64,000 nt of DNA, taken from Hemerocallis citrina. Its lineage: Eukaryota; Streptophyta; Magnoliopsida; Asparagales; Asphodelaceae. The DNA lies in contig CM030367.1 of the NCBI GenBank assembly GCA_017893485.1, forward strand, positions 87,680,910-87,744,909, given 5' to 3'. Numbering within the stretch: position 1 is the stretch's first letter; each line of letters opens with the position of its first letter. Under the pieces are notes generated by a model. The model saw only the letters and a list, made by a program, of their open reading frames with translations. It did not search any database and had not been told where the DNA came from. This document shows, piece by piece, positions 44,526-56,754 of the stretch. The position numbers and the translations under genes were made by a program.

Positions 44526-45092
44526 CTATTACGATCTTTTTCTTGGGGTGTGGGAGCAACAGATAATGTGAGTTCTTTGATTCGAGAAAAATACAGTGAT
44601 CCTCTCCTTCGCTCTGGTTCTGGGGGAGTATTTAATGGGTATGATGGATGTCCGCTTTGCAAAACTGCAAAATGAAGCCTGAAACACCAGGAATGTTCCT
44701 GGTGACAGACTCTCGAATGCTTAAGTCAGAAGACAGCTATTTAGTAGAGGGGATTCAGTAACAAATGAATCATTACCTGTCACGGTACAGTCCATGCTGT
44801 GTTCATAGGTTCAGAGAGAAATACGTTCCCCCCCAAATCTTAGGGCGGTATCGAAATCCCCATAATCCCGGATCTGAGATTGATTATTCCCTCGATTTTA
44901 GGGATTGCGGTTACGACGTAATCGATGAAGCATCCGGAACGGAAGGCAATTCTTCTATGCGCATGACTGGGCCTGCGAAAGGCCCGCACATCTCTCTGGC
45001 CTAGGCCAGTAAAGAGTTCGGCGTTCAACCTAGTTTCATGCTTCACGAGTCAGAATCATCGGTGGGGATCACTCACAGTTTTTCCTACATCA
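44526..45092 (-). repeat. 5' LTR of the Tat-type element
   Basis: Pairs with 23127-23691. Minus strand starts TGATGTAGGAAAAAC at 45092; the inner border is fixed by the PBS. The plus flank is TATATATA. Confidence 0.85.
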
Positions 45093-45104
45093 TATATATA
45101 TATA

Positions 45105-45567
45105 GAATAATGCTAATATGAGATGGTGAGATGGGTGAGATGAAAATATTTTTTTGAGAGATAAGTAATTTGAGTCATCCGAATCTCGATCACACTATTC
45201 ACATCACTCTACATGTCATCTAGATGATGTGTACAAAATTTCAAGAGATTTGGTGAACTTTAGCCTATGCATCAAAATGTTCAACACGTCATGAAGATGG
45301 TATGAAATACATATATATGCATTTATTTGAACGCCTTGATGCATAGGCTATACGTATCTGAATTGCTTGAAATTTTGCCCACATCATCTTGGTGACATAT
45401 AGAGTGATGTGAACGGTGTGATCGAGATTCGGATGACTCAAATCGCTTATCTCTTAAAAAACATTTTCATCTCACCCATTTCACCATCTCATAATAGCAT
45501 GAACTCAAATCGCTTATCTCTTAAAAAACATTTTCATCTCACCCATTTCACCATCTCATAATAGCAT

Positions 45568-45571
<4 letters not shown>
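45105..45571. mobile_element. Foldback MITE with duplicated end
   Basis: The left arm (TAATATGAGATGGTGAGATG, then GAGTCATCCGAATCTCGATCA) is the reverse complement of the right arm (GATCGAGATTCGGATGACTC, then CATTTCACCATCTCATAATA). The centre also pairs (CCTATGCATCAA with TTGATGCATAGG). The right-hand 67 bp (45435-45502) is repeated in tandem at 45503-45569. It lies between TA-rich stretches and has no coding capacity. Confidence 0.88.

Positions 45572-45574
<3 letters not shown>

Positions 45575-45617
<43 letters not shown>
45575..45617 (+). repeat. (TA)n tract, left of the large TIR transposon
   Basis: About 21 TA dinucleotides. Confidence 0.93.
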
Positions 45618-45621
<4 letters not shown>

Positions 45622-46229
45622 AGTGCTCAGTTGCAAACAAATCTGTTTGCACAAACCCGTTGCAAACGACACTTCTAGCCGTTGGATCGTTTCGATCATG
45701 ATCCAACAGCTAGGATCGATCTTTCCCATCTTCCTGTCTATCTCACTTAACTTTGGAGGGGTAAATGTGGTATTTCACCCCAAATAACTCTTCGAATTAT
45801 ACACTCTTTCAAACTCACTCTCTCTCATGCTGATGATGTATTTTTTTTTGAACCTAGGTCGTTGTTGGAAACAATTACCTAGATACTTCGTAAATTTTTT
45901 TCAACCTTAGCCGTTGCTTCACACAACGGCCTATGTATAACCTAGACCATTGTGTGGAATAACGACTTAGGTTATATACATGTGTTTTAATATATATATA
46001 TATATACAAATTTTGCTGTCCTCCTATATCCTATCTCTCACTCTCACGCTACTCGCTCTCTCTCGTTCTCAAACCCAAACTCGAAATCCTAGCTCCTCAT
46101 TCACCTAATCCACTCATCCTCTATCACTTCACTCTCTCACTCACCCTCTCCTTCTTCCCGAACTCTCTCCCTCTTCCGAATAATCTCCCGAACCCAAAAA
46201 CCTTAACCCTAATGAAATCTCCCAAATCC
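45618..46229 (+). repeat. Left terminal inverted repeat
   Basis: Pairs with 56206-56755 on the opposite strand, with indels. Includes three palindromes of the CCTAGGTCGTTGT type (45853-45980) and a C/T-rich leader (about 46018-46220) containing AACCCTAA-type words, similar to a plant promoter and 5' UTR. Confidence 0.82.
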
Positions 46230-46293
46230 TACTCCTCTTCCTACGTCTATAGCTGCACCTCTACCTCCTTTATCTCCTTCCCAAAAACCCACA

Positions 46294-46298
46294 TTGTG
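46294..46298 (+). repeat. Target site duplication TTGTG of the solo LTR, left
   Basis: Repeated exactly at 50620-50624. Confidence 0.82.
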
Positions 46299-49200
46299 GG
46301 TAACACCCTGAATCCCACTACCGGTAATCCGTGACACAAACCAGAATCTTTTCCTTCAAATGCATCTCAACAAAGTAACAACACGAAAATTTAAAAACTT
46401 TGTATTGCCAAATAAAATCACATCATCAATTACAATCATTATCTGTTCTTGAACAGGGAATACAAATTACATTAACGTATTGCAAATACTATTTTGTAAC
46501 AGCTACCGCCTGCCACCCAGAACGGTAGTCAAATGCTCTCTACTGGACCTCCACCGAGTGGTCATGCTACTTCCCTGAGATGTGCCCTGTAGCTTGAATC
46601 TTCCACTGCACTACTCTGATATCCCTGCACCTGCTCGAATGGTAGGAAGGTATATTGCTACTCCACTTGGATGCCCTACTTGTCTTGAGTCCTCCGTACT
46701 CGTGACTCGGTATCCAGCACCTAATTGAGTTGGCACGTCAGTACATATATTGACGCAATGCTGATAAGAAAATAACGATCTTCAACTAGCAATCACAATC
46801 AGTCTTTGAATGAAAACAAAAATGTTCATCCTATTTACCTAGTGTCAGTGTATGCCAATGACCTGAAGTCTAATGCAAGATACACATTGCACGGAAAACA
46901 TATGCACTTAGTCTAATGTCAGCAAGACTTTGGACACGCACTCATCCCATACTACATACGCTCCAAATCAAGCTGTTTTCTCTAGTTTTAGGGTTTTGAA
47001 CCCTCGCCATGCATTTCATTCTACTATTGTACACTTCCTGTTCCAGATAAGTACAACATGATTGAGGAGGTTACAAAACTTCGTGGTGTCTCCATTACCA
47101 CTAATAATCGGCGTACCGAACTTCAATCAAAAGTCGTGATGAGCTTACAGGTACGCAGCAGCATACCTTTGGTGCCGAAGATCAACGAGACAGCAGCCCC
47201 ATGTTCCGTTCGTATCCACCAACATAGAATAAGGGAACATCCTGTTCTTATCAAGGTACCTCAGGAATTAACAGAGCGAGATACGGCTCCTGTGTTCTTG
47301 ACTACTGAGAAGACACGGCTCGTATGCCTTTGACAGGAAGAGGCAACCCTGGTTATCACCGCCTAGTGCGGGCCCTTAGAGCAAGTCGAATTATAGGGTA
47401 TCACCCCTAACACCAACTCGATCCTCAAGCGGAAAGGGAAATAATTAATTAACAGTGTCGCCGAAAAATGCTGTATATTCAAAATATGCACAATGTTTTA
47501 AAACAACATTTGAGCCTGACTGGTCCGTCAAAACAGTAACTAAACAAGGTGAAACGACATTAATCGATTGCCAACACCTCTGTAGATCCTCGACCAATGT
47601 CCCGGGCTTGTGACTCTCATTGAGCAGTATAACGATGCCCCAAGGGAGGGTATTTCATACCCGACAAATGAGGAGAAATACCCACAATTTATTAAGATCC
47701 AGTTATTGACAGACCTTGGGCATCAATACATTCTAGACGAGGTAGATAATAGATTAGATAATTCACTGACTACAGGTAAGTCAAACATCCACATATATTA
47801 GACCTAGCCTACCAATCTCGAACACCGGCGACCCGATCTCCCATTGTTCGCCACCACCTCACACTTGGATCGTATCCAGTATCTCGACCATGGATCAATT
47901 ACCCATTGTGTAAGAATCCATTTGCGCACGAGGGATGACTATCCAGTTCTCAAGGCAGAAGAATTCAATTTTAGCCTTAGAGTTGTTAGTCGTAGGGTAA
48001 TACCTTACCCTAGAGGATACCCCAGAAAACTCAAATCAAGCAAACCATCCTGCATATTTAGACAAACTCAACCCTGACAGAATCAAGTATTCAAACATAT
48101 AATTGCTACTAACCGACAAGTCCAAGACTTAGGTGTAGAACAATACACAACAACTATTAATATTGAAACTGTCCAGTTATTGAAACATTCATAACTTCTA
48201 ATTCATAAATAGAAATTTCATGAACTAATACTCTTTGGAAAGCTAAGAGGATCTACTTCAACTCTCTAGTTAATCAACTCCTTAGATTCTAATCACACAA
48301 TGCCAGAAAACTACAAATTCTTAGACATGCTAATCTGAACTCATAGTTGTTGCTTCTTGCCAAAGTCATAACAACTCGCTCACTTATCGAAATCACATGA
48401 TCCTGGATTTTATGGAAAATTATGTGTGTCTACTACAACTCTCTAGTTGATCACATCCCCAAATTAATCTCTTAAAGCACCATAAAACCCCTACTTTCAT
48501 CAGGTGTGCATAAGACAACTAACTTATTCTACAAAAATAGGTCTTCTACTTGGATTGGTTTTGCCTAGAACTTAGGAAAATCATATCTTTCAATCTACAA
48601 ACTGAAATATTATGATTCTAAATGTTTTGGAAAGCTAAGACTCTTTACTAAAAGTCTGTAGTCGGTCATTTCTTCATATTCTAAACACACAAGTCCAGAT
48701 AACCTTAAGTGTACAAACTTACTAAATCTGAACTTAACGGAATATGTTTCATTCAAAATTCAATATCAATTCAAACATAAGTCCAATAATTATAAAATTT
48801 GGGATTCATAAACACGACATATACAAGTTCAACATATCCAAAAAAAACTTTAGGATTCAAAATATGCAAAGAGTTACAACCTTTTGAATTTAGTAGAAAA
48901 ACATTCCTGCTTTCAGACAGTGTGCAGAACCTCTATTTACAAACTAATTTTGAAAACCAATCAAACATTATATATAATTTATAAAATTTTAGAAACATGA
49001 TATAGACATATAGTAGATGTTACAATAGAAATTTTACTACAAGATGATATACCATAAATTAGTTATGATTTATTAAAATTCATCTTTAAAACAGAATAGA
49101 GCCATTTCTTGGTTCTGGACCAGTTGACAACAAATAATTTTTAAATATATAAAATAAATTCAAAACAATCTGAACTTTGGAAATATTGTTGTTAACACAT

Positions 49201-49736
49201 CCAAGTACCTCCAGTAAAAATTTTAGCTCAAACAATATGAATTTTCAAACTTCACTTCATAAAACATAGTTTTTGTATTATTCTTTGTTTCGAAAAGAAC
49301 CATTTTGTTGGGCTACTAAATGGACCCAGAAAAATAAGAAAAAAATTGAGGATGCTCTAAACTCATCCGAGAACGTGCCACAAAAGTTTTGTGTCCAGAT
49401 TCTAAGCCATTTGCAAAGTAAAAATTTCTAAGTCTAAAATACACATATGAGTTCTATCATGGAAATCATGATTTAAAATTTGTACTAACATATAAGCTCA
49501 AGTTGCACAACCTATCAAATACTCATACATGGTATTCATACTATTTTCCTACACACCAAATCACATATTAAAAAAATATTAATTTTAGAGTTAGAGAACA
49601 CTCACAAATTTTGAGTTGAGAATACAAGCCTCAGTCTTCAAGAATCCCTTTCCTCTCCTAGCTTGCCTCCACTTCTCCTCCAAGAGCTCCAAAGCATGAA
49701 CCTACAAAAAAAACACATGAACTCCCTCTTTCTCAT

Positions 49737-49811
<75 letters not shown>

Positions 49812-50619
49812 CTAGAAGAAGAAAATGAAGAAGGAATAAGGAATGAATGCTTGAAAATGAAATTAGGGGGGGGGGGGGGTTGGATTTTCGAAGTTTGGGG
49901 TAGGGAATGGAGGATGGGGGTGAGAGGGTGAGGGGTGAGTGGAAGTGTATGGTTGGATTGAATGCCAACACAAAAATGCTAGAAACTTCAAGTTTCATCT
50001 CATTCTTTAATGAAATCATCACATGGCACAATATCAACCCTTGGATCTCATCAATCCAAACTAAGATCATCCTGATCAAAATGAAAAGCTTAAGGTTGGG
50101 TGTGAGTCTTCTACATCTCTACAATCATATATACATATATATACACACATACATACATATGATAGGTATAGTCAAGTATAAATCCAATTCAATACAATTC
50201 AATTAAATATATATACATACAAATATATATATAAATACATACATATACATATACATATAAAAATACATACAGGTATTCATGTATTTATATATACAGAATC
50301 TAATCAAAATATACATACATTCATATATATGTATATACTCATTACAAATAAAAAAATTTATTTGCAAAATATAAGAATATATTGCACAAAAATATTATTT
50401 TCCCAAAGATTGTCTTGCTAAAATGATTGGAACAATACAAACAATTTAACTGAGAAGATATCCCCAATACATCTTATCGAGTTCAGAATATATAATACAT
50501 CTAAAAATTTCTCAATTTAAAACTAATAATCATTAGAAAAATATATAATCGTGTGCAATTCTCAACTTTGCACGGATTACAATGCAAAATAGCTATATAC
50601 TATTTTGCGGGGTGTTACA
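46299..50619 (-). mobile_element. Solo gypsy LTR, 4.3 kb, nested in the TIR transposon
   Basis: Minus strand starts TGTAACACCCCGCAAAATAG at 50619 and ends GATTCAGGGTGTTACC at 46299 (terminal CA altered to CC). Exact TTGTG duplications flank it. No gag, pol, PBS or polypurine tract lies inside, so it is a solo LTR left by LTR-LTR recombination. Blocks at 46740-47040 resemble 30060-30310 in the Tekay-like LTR, so it belongs to the same broad family. It includes a (TA)n tract (49741-49808) and a G run (49867-49879). The ORFs at 47058-48077 have no recognisable domain. Confidence 0.82.
49741..49808 (+). repeat. (TA)n tract in the solo LTR
   Basis: About 34 TA dinucleotides. Confidence 0.95.
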
Positions 50620-50624
50620 TTGTG
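50620..50624 (+). repeat. Target site duplication TTGTG of the solo LTR, right
   Basis: Exact copy of 46294-46298. Confidence 0.82.
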
Positions 50625-50795
50625 CAAGGTATTAATTCTATTCTAGCTTAGTAGAACTAGCTAGGTTAATTGATTGAATTATTGTTTTAATGTTTGAGCC
50701 TACAATTTGTGCGATGCGTAGTTAGTTTCAGGGGTATTGTATGTAGTTATTATTGTATATGCAGTATTAGTTTTTGTTGTTCATTATTAGTAAAA

Positions 50796-51415
50796 GCGTT
50801 CAAACGATAACCAAAAATTCTAAAATTTTACGAGTAGGTCAGACTCACCACATACAAGCCAGCACAACTTGTAAAAGTAAGTTTCAATTAATGTTTTGCG
50901 AGATACAGTCGTGAATCGCTTTTCATTCTTTTTTGTGAGTGAAAGCGATACATTACGGTATCTTGCAAACTGTGAGTCGAAACTCACTTTTACAAATTGT
51001 GCTAGCTTTTGCGTGGTGAGTCCAACCTAACTGCAAAGTTTTGAAATTTTTGGATGCCATTTGTGTGGTTTCTCCCGTATATCAAACAACAACTACTATA
51101 CCTTGAAATTTTTTGAGTACGGTCTCACTAGAAAACCGCACAAACGACTTCCAAAAATTATGAAACTTTACAAGTAAGTCAGAGTCAACACACACAAGCT
51201 AACACAACTTGTAGAAGGAATTTTTGAACCACGATTTGCAAGATACGGCAATGTATCGTTCTCCACACATTTTCTTGAGTCAAAGCGATACATTGCCGTA
51301 CCTTGCAAACCGTGAGTCGAAATTTATTTCTACAAGTTGCGTTGGCTTGTGTGTGGTGAGTCCGACCTAATCACAAAATTTCGTAATTTTTAGATCTCAT
51401 TTGTGCGGTTTTCTC
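50796..51415. repeat. Two tandem foldback units upstream of the PMD gene
   Basis: Unit 1 (about 50796-51073) and unit 2 (about 51122-51415) are each an imperfect palindrome: GTCAGACTCACCACATACAAG pairs with a later CGTGGTGAGTCCAACC, and GCAAGATACGGCAATGTATCG pairs with CGATACATTGCCGTACCTTGC. The two units are also similar to each other as direct repeats. Their right edge is about 70 bp from the ATG of the PMD gene, so they occupy its promoter. Confidence 0.85.
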
Positions 51416-51485
51416 ACGAATTTTGTTTCGTATCTATATATATGAACAATAAGTTGAGTTAAATTTTTTATTTATTTATAGAGAA

Positions 51486-52091
51486 ATGGTTAGATCGAGG
51501 GGATCTGGAAGGCCGTCTTGTAGTAGGGGTCAAGCATCCACAGAAGGCGAACCTTTCACACAAGTAAGAGAATTATTAGTTTTGATTGTAAATTTTGTAT
51601 ACATAATATTGTATGTACGATAATGACAATTTTTAACATTGGTGTAGGTTGGTGCGTCGTCTTCGGGTGAATATCGCGGTCCAGGACCTTTAGAGCCACA
51701 CCTACTCACCTTGCAAGACCGCCACAAATCCGAAGAGGTGTGGAGAGGGACGACGCGGAAATGTAATTTTCGTACACACAAGACATTGACGATGCACCCG
51801 TGTACCCATGAGTACCTAGTCCAAGCCGGTTTCTATGGAGTCAGGTTGATGGTTAAGGTGAAACTTGACCGAGCACTTCTTGTAGCCATCGTCAAGCGAT
51901 GGAGGCCAAAGATACACTCTTTCCATCTACCTGTCAGAGAGATGACGGTGACATTGCAAGATATTGCTATGATTTCTGATCTTCCAATAGATGGGGTAGC
52001 CATGACAAGAAGTACAAACTTTGATAAGTTAGAGTTAGTGAATGATCTCCTCGGTGCAGAGTTATTGTTGTTAGTTTTTATATGGAGTTGA
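51486..52091 (+). CDS. Plant mobile domain (PMD, MAIN-like) protein, short, two exons
   Basis: Exon 1 is 51486-51563 (MVRSRGSGRPSCSRGQ...), ending at CAA/GTAAGA. The intron 51564-51647 ends GGTGTAG. Exon 2 is 51648-52091, phase 0, about 148 codons. Residues about 45-135 carry the PMD signature: YLVQAGFYGVRLMVKVKLDR, VKRWRPKIHSFHLPVREMTV and TLQDIAMISDLPIDG. The family (aminotransferase-like PMD) occurs in host proteins MAIN and MAIL1 and in MULE and gypsy elements. Only the N-terminal part of the domain is present; it ends at TGA 52089-52091 in a hydrophobic tail, so it is a truncated copy or a small derived protein. It lies in the middle of the TIR transposon. Confidence 0.72.
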
Positions 52092-52230
52092 GACAAGGAT
52101 ATGATGTTTGAATGATCATGATTGTGAAGTTTGAAATGTGGCAGCTTATTGTGAAGTATTTGATAGGAAGGCAATTTGAAAATGTAGCAGTTGCTGCTGC
52201 TATTAATGTTTGTGTAACTTTTTTTGTTAA

Positions 52231-52600
52231 CCTAAACCGTTGTTACACACAACGGTCTAAGCCTATATTGTAAAATGAAGAAAAATGAATTGTTCTCTGA
52301 CTGTATCAGGCCGGTTTATGCCAACTGAAGCCGTTATCCAAGACAACGGCCTACTATAACTTAGGTCGTTGTTGAAGAAAATAGCTTCAGTTAATATCAC
52401 AAATTTGTGAATGTTCTGGTCATTTTTAAGTTTCCTTGCTAGAAATAAAGCCGTTGTTGGAGACAACGACTTAATATAACCTTGGTCGTTGTTGCAGACA
52501 ATGACTATAGTTAAAATCAAAAAATTTGTGAATGTTGCCTTGCTCTCTGACTTGCGGCCTAGACATTTATGAATTGCCTTGCTATAACTAAAGCCATTGT
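52231..52600. repeat. Palindrome cluster (CCTAGGTCGTTGT type) downstream of the PMD gene
   Basis: AAACCGTTGTTACACACAACGGTCT (split as AACCGTTGT and ACAACGGT), AAGCCGTTATCCAAGACAACGGCCT, TTAGGTCGTTGTTGAAG, AAGCCGTTGTTGGAGACAACG and TTGGTCGTTGTTGCAG follow one another at 52228-52505, with loops of 5-7 bases. Other copies lie at 45853, 45903, 45938, 53620, 54105, 54535, 54992, 55785, 55820, 55943, 56095, 56396, 56430 and 56482. Confidence 0.88.
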
Positions 52601-52609
52601 TGGAGAAAA

Positions 52610-53620
52610 CTAGCACTATCACATTTACCCAATACCTGGACCCGATCTAGACCCGTACCCGGCATTGGACCGGAACCGACCTGATCTACACGGAGGCCTG
52701 TGTAACACCCCGTAATTTTCAAAGAGTATAAAAGTATATAAATATATGTTGAAAAAATAAAAAAAGTGTGGCTGTTTGATTATATATACATGAATGGCAT
52801 GAATTGTAATTACTTTGAAAAAGAATAGTATTAAATGGTGGCGGGGTCCACACGTGAAAGCACAGTAGCCTAGTGCTGTTTGTGTGAAGGGAGGGTGAAA
52901 TCACCATATGGTGACATGGCCAGAGCTCTGTGTACTCTCGGATGAGAGAGAGAACAGGGGAGAGGTAAATGAATAGTCCCATATCGGGATTGAGAAAGAA
53001 TATAATATTAATAAATAATAATGCCTATGATCAAGAGTCACCAATCCAGTTAACCACCTTTTGAGAGGCAGCCTGTGGTGGGTAGTTGTACTATACTATA
53101 AATAGTTTGTCTTCTAAATTGTATAAATTATCTAAGCTAGGGGCAGAGGCATTACACCTGGGTCCGGGTCCGGGTCATGGTCCTAAAATAAGACCTAATA
53201 CACTTCGGGTTCGGATCCAGGTTCGGGTCTGGGTCTGCTCAAAATAGAACTGACCCAGTCGCAGACCCAGACTCGTTAAAAAATACCGCAAAAAATATGG
53301 AATTTGAATAATAAGGTTATAGGGATATACATATAAAAGTAATTGTTGAAGATAGATGTGTAAATATAATATTTATTCATGTACTTAGGAGCAAAAATTG
53401 TAGGAACCATAGGGTATTGGGTGCAAAAATACTTAAGTGCAAATATTTATTCCCTGCTATCGAACCTAACGGGTAGATTTTTTTAATTAGGACCAGGACC
53501 CGAATTCGGACCCTACTCTTGCAAGTCTGGGTCCAAGTCCAATTTTTTGACCCGTGAGGTACCGGGTCCGGGTCCGGGTAGTGGAAGACCCGACTAGATA
53601 GGACCCGATACCAGCTCTAG
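52610..53620. mobile_element. GGGTCC-rich MITE
   Basis: Both ends are dense in GGACCCG/CGGGTCC words in opposite orientation (ACCTGGACCCGATCTAGACC at the left; GACCCGACTAGATAGGACCC near the right), so the arms can pair. It splits a palindrome of the host transposon: AAGCCATTGTTGGAGA lies left and GACAACAACCAAG right. A solo TRIM LTR sits in its left arm. Coding capacity: none. Likely a non-autonomous DNA element; the superfamily is not fixed. Confidence 0.68.
52701..53156 (+). mobile_element. Solo TRIM LTR, 456 bp
   Basis: Begins TGTAACACCCCGTAATT and ends GGCAGAGGCATTACA. The block CACCTTTTGAGAGGCAGCCT is the exact complement of the TRIM LTR at 40518-40537, with surrounding similarity. A shared CCTG lies at each flank, probably part of the target duplication. 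No internal region is present. Confidence 0.85.
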
Positions 53621-56095
53621 GGACAACAACCAAGTATAACCTAGGTCATTGTCGTAGGCAACGGCTTATGTTAAAATCAAAACGATGAAGGAAGTTGCAT
53701 TACTCTATGACATGAACTTGTCATTGTAACCACTTTATTTGGTAATTATTTGAAATTTTAATTTTATTCTTACAATAGTTGGTTGTTTTTATAGTAATCC
53801 TACCCTCCCTAGTAATGTTATTTATTATTATTTATTTTTAAATTTTTAAATTTTCTTGTCAGACTGTTAGACCGTTCTTTCCACGAAATGTGGCCAAATG
53901 AGTAGCGAGTCTTTTTTGGGTTAATCAATATTTTTTTATTTAGGTTGAGTATTTTTTCGGTCATATAGAATTATATAAGAAAGCCAGTATAAGAAAGCCA
54001 GTGTGAAATTTTTTTGCTAACTCTTCCCCTAACCCTAACCCTCCAACCCTCCAATATATAACTTGCTCTCTTAATTTGAAGGGGGTATGTACCCCTTTTT
54101 TTATAAGCTAGGCCGATGTGCGCAACAATGACCTAGGGTAAAAACTAGAGTTCTTTTGAAATTTTTTGTTAATTTTTTTCCCTGGGCATTTTTATTGTGT
54201 GTGGGATCATGTCATTTGTATAATTTTCGTACAATCTTCAGAAAGATATATTTCATGTGGACGGTGAATATAAAATTCAACACATTTTTTACATGTTCAA
54301 TATACTTATCTTCACTTGTGGGAGTTGGAATTCATCTCTTTCGTATTGTATTCTGGACGGTTGAGCAGCATATACAGGTAGTTGAATATCTCTATGTATA
54401 TATACTAATTTGTACGTGGAGAGTGATCTCAATAAAACAACACTTATTTACGCTATTCACATATATGGAATTATCCCAATAAAAATAATTAGTGTAAAAA
54501 AAGCCAAAAAAAGACCAGATTATTTTTTATAATCAATAACATAGGTCGTTACTTCCAACAACGACCTACGGGTTAAAAAAAGTTAATATAAAAGAGGTAT
54601 GTACCCCCTTTAAAAAAAATCTTTATTTTTGTTTCAAACCATTGTTTAAATATAGGGCTTGAATTATTTTATATAAATTACAAGTAAAAAATCATACACT
54701 AATTTTTTCCTCATTATTTGAGAACACTTTAAGAACATAATATTTCTATGTGCTAATGAAGAGTACTTGCCGGTGCACTTCAGTAATAGATGGGCAAACA
54801 ATCTAGATCAATTATGTACTGCAATAATAATGATAGGACTCAAAACTCACTGTGCGGTCAAAGAATATGAAAATGAAGCACTTATTTGGAGTCTTATGCA
54901 TGCAAAAATACATTGGTGAAGAAAAATACATTTGTAAAGGAATACTCCTGTACATGCAAAAAAAAATAATTAAATACATATATATTTTTAACCTAGGTCG
55001 TTGTTGTAAGGGTTAAACATAAATGTGAGAAAAACAATAGTGCTCTCTGATTTGGAGGGGGTGCGGAACCCCCCTTTTGTTTAAATTTTATTTTACTTTA
55101 TTATTATTATTTTTTACTATAGTCTAGGGTTTTTTTGGTACTAAAGTATAGTGGTAAAGTGAACCATGTTATTTAATATTTTTATTAATTTTGAAAATGT
55201 GATGACATGTCTAATTAATAGAATGAACACATCTATTGAGATCATGTAGAACGTAAGGAACAATTTTTTAAAAGAGTTGAATGGTTTTTAAATAAATTTA
55301 AACTAAAATTAATCCAACATTTCAAATATACATAAATCTCAATTAACCATATAAATTTACTTGTGGAACACTTTCAAGTAGATGGGATTTCTATGTGCAA
55401 ATGAGTAGTACTTTCCTGTTTTAAGTTTTAAAAAAAAAGATTAGTTCCTACTTATCTAATTTTTTTAGGAGTTGGAATTCATCTCTTCCGTATTCTATTC
55501 GCAACCATTATTGTTCACTTCCAAAATTATGCATTATCCAATAGATAGAATCGTTTCTGCACACCCTACCTTAACCTTAACCCTCTAACCTTAACCCTAC
55601 CCTTGACCTTACCCCTTAAGATACCCCTATCCATACTCATAACCTTATGTCATTTCTCACTTATTATCATTGCTAAAATTTGAAATTCGAATTTACGTAT
55701 ATTTATAAAAAAAAATACTCAACATTAAAAAATTCACCCACACAAATTAGCTAAACTAAAAATACACAAATTAGCTCAACTAAAGTCGTTGGTCTCAACA
55801 ACAGCCAAGGTTGAAGGTGGTCATTGCGTGGAACAGTGGCTAAGGTTAGGTTAGGTTTTTTATTTTTATTTTTATTTTTTTTTGTTGGAAGATTGGCATG
55901 TTCAAGTCAAAGAGCATAAAAAATTTTGGCTTCAATATTTTGTAGCTAAGGCCGTTGTGTGAGACAATAGCCTAAGTCACTCTTGGTATTTTCCTTAGAC
56001 AACGAATTCAATTTGTATAAAACGGTAAGCATAAGTCAGAAAATAGTCTTTGCTTCAATCTTTGCATCAATATACACACAAAAATTTGCTAACCC
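53621..56095. other. Interior of the TIR transposon, no gene supported
   Basis: AT-rich. It contains further CCTAGGTCGTTGT-type palindromes, degenerate CCCTAA repeats at 54021-54050 and 55561-55628, and a partial internal duplication (GGAGTTGGAATTCATCTCTT at about 54317 and 55470). The ORF at 54156-54482 has no recognisable domain. Confidence 0.6.
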
Positions 56096-56205
56096 TAGCT
56101 AAGCCATTGCTTCCAACAACGGCTACCATTTATATAGCAAATTTGAATAAGTTGCATTTCACTTTGAGTTAGACTCACTATTTTTAGGCTTTTCATGTTA
56201 AAGCA

Positions 56206-56754
56206 TAAGCCATTTAGGAGATTTCGTTAGGTTTAGAGTTTTTGGGTTCGGGAGAGTGAGAGGGTGAAGTGAAGGAGGAGCTAGGGTTTCGAGTTTGGGT
56301 TCGGGAACGAGCAAGAGAGAAAGGGTAGAGTGAGTGTGAGAGATCGAATGTCGAAGGAGAGTAAAATTTGTACAAGTGTTTTAAAACACTTGTATAACTT
56401 AAGCCATTGTTTCGAACATTGGCCTATGTTATACATAGGTCGTTGTGTGAAGCAACGGCCAAAGTTTTAAAAAAAATTGAACTACCTAGGTCGTTGTTGG
56501 AAATAACGACCAAGGTTCAAATTTGACCCAAAAAAAAATAAGTTCATCAGCGGCGAGCGACAGATAGTGTGAGAGATTTAATAAGTCAAAGAGTTATTTA
56601 TGGTGAAATCCCCAAAATACTCTGAAGTTAAGTGATATAGGGGGCTAGTGGGCAAGATCGATCTTGGCCGTTGGATCTTGATCGAAATGATCCAATGGCC
56701 AGCAAGCCAGTTTGCAACGGGCCTGTGCAAACAGACCCATTTGCAACTAAGCGA

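Larger units (their letters stand above)
23127..45092 (-). mobile_element. Tat-type Ty3/gypsy retrotransposon, interrupted by other elements
   Basis: Two related LTRs about 565 bp long (23127-23691 and about 44526-45092) enclose, on the minus strand, a PBS, gag, protease, RT and RNase H, followed by a 70-bp tandem array and two ORFs in the opposite orientation. This order, including antisense ORFs beside the 3' LTR, is known for Tat-lineage elements. A Tekay-like element (29810-38659) and a TRIM (40456-42049) are nested in it; without them it would be about 11.5 kb. No integrase core could be found. Both outer flanks are TA-rich. Confidence 0.82.

Noticed and set aside
47058..48077. Several 60-90 residue plus-strand ORFs in the solo LTR
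   Set aside because: No recognisable domain and no codon pattern; inside an LTR that shares non-coding blocks with 29810-33231.
54156..54482. 108-residue hydrophobic ORF in the TIR transposon
   Set aside because: No domain, AT-rich context, and part of an internal duplication; not supported as a gene.
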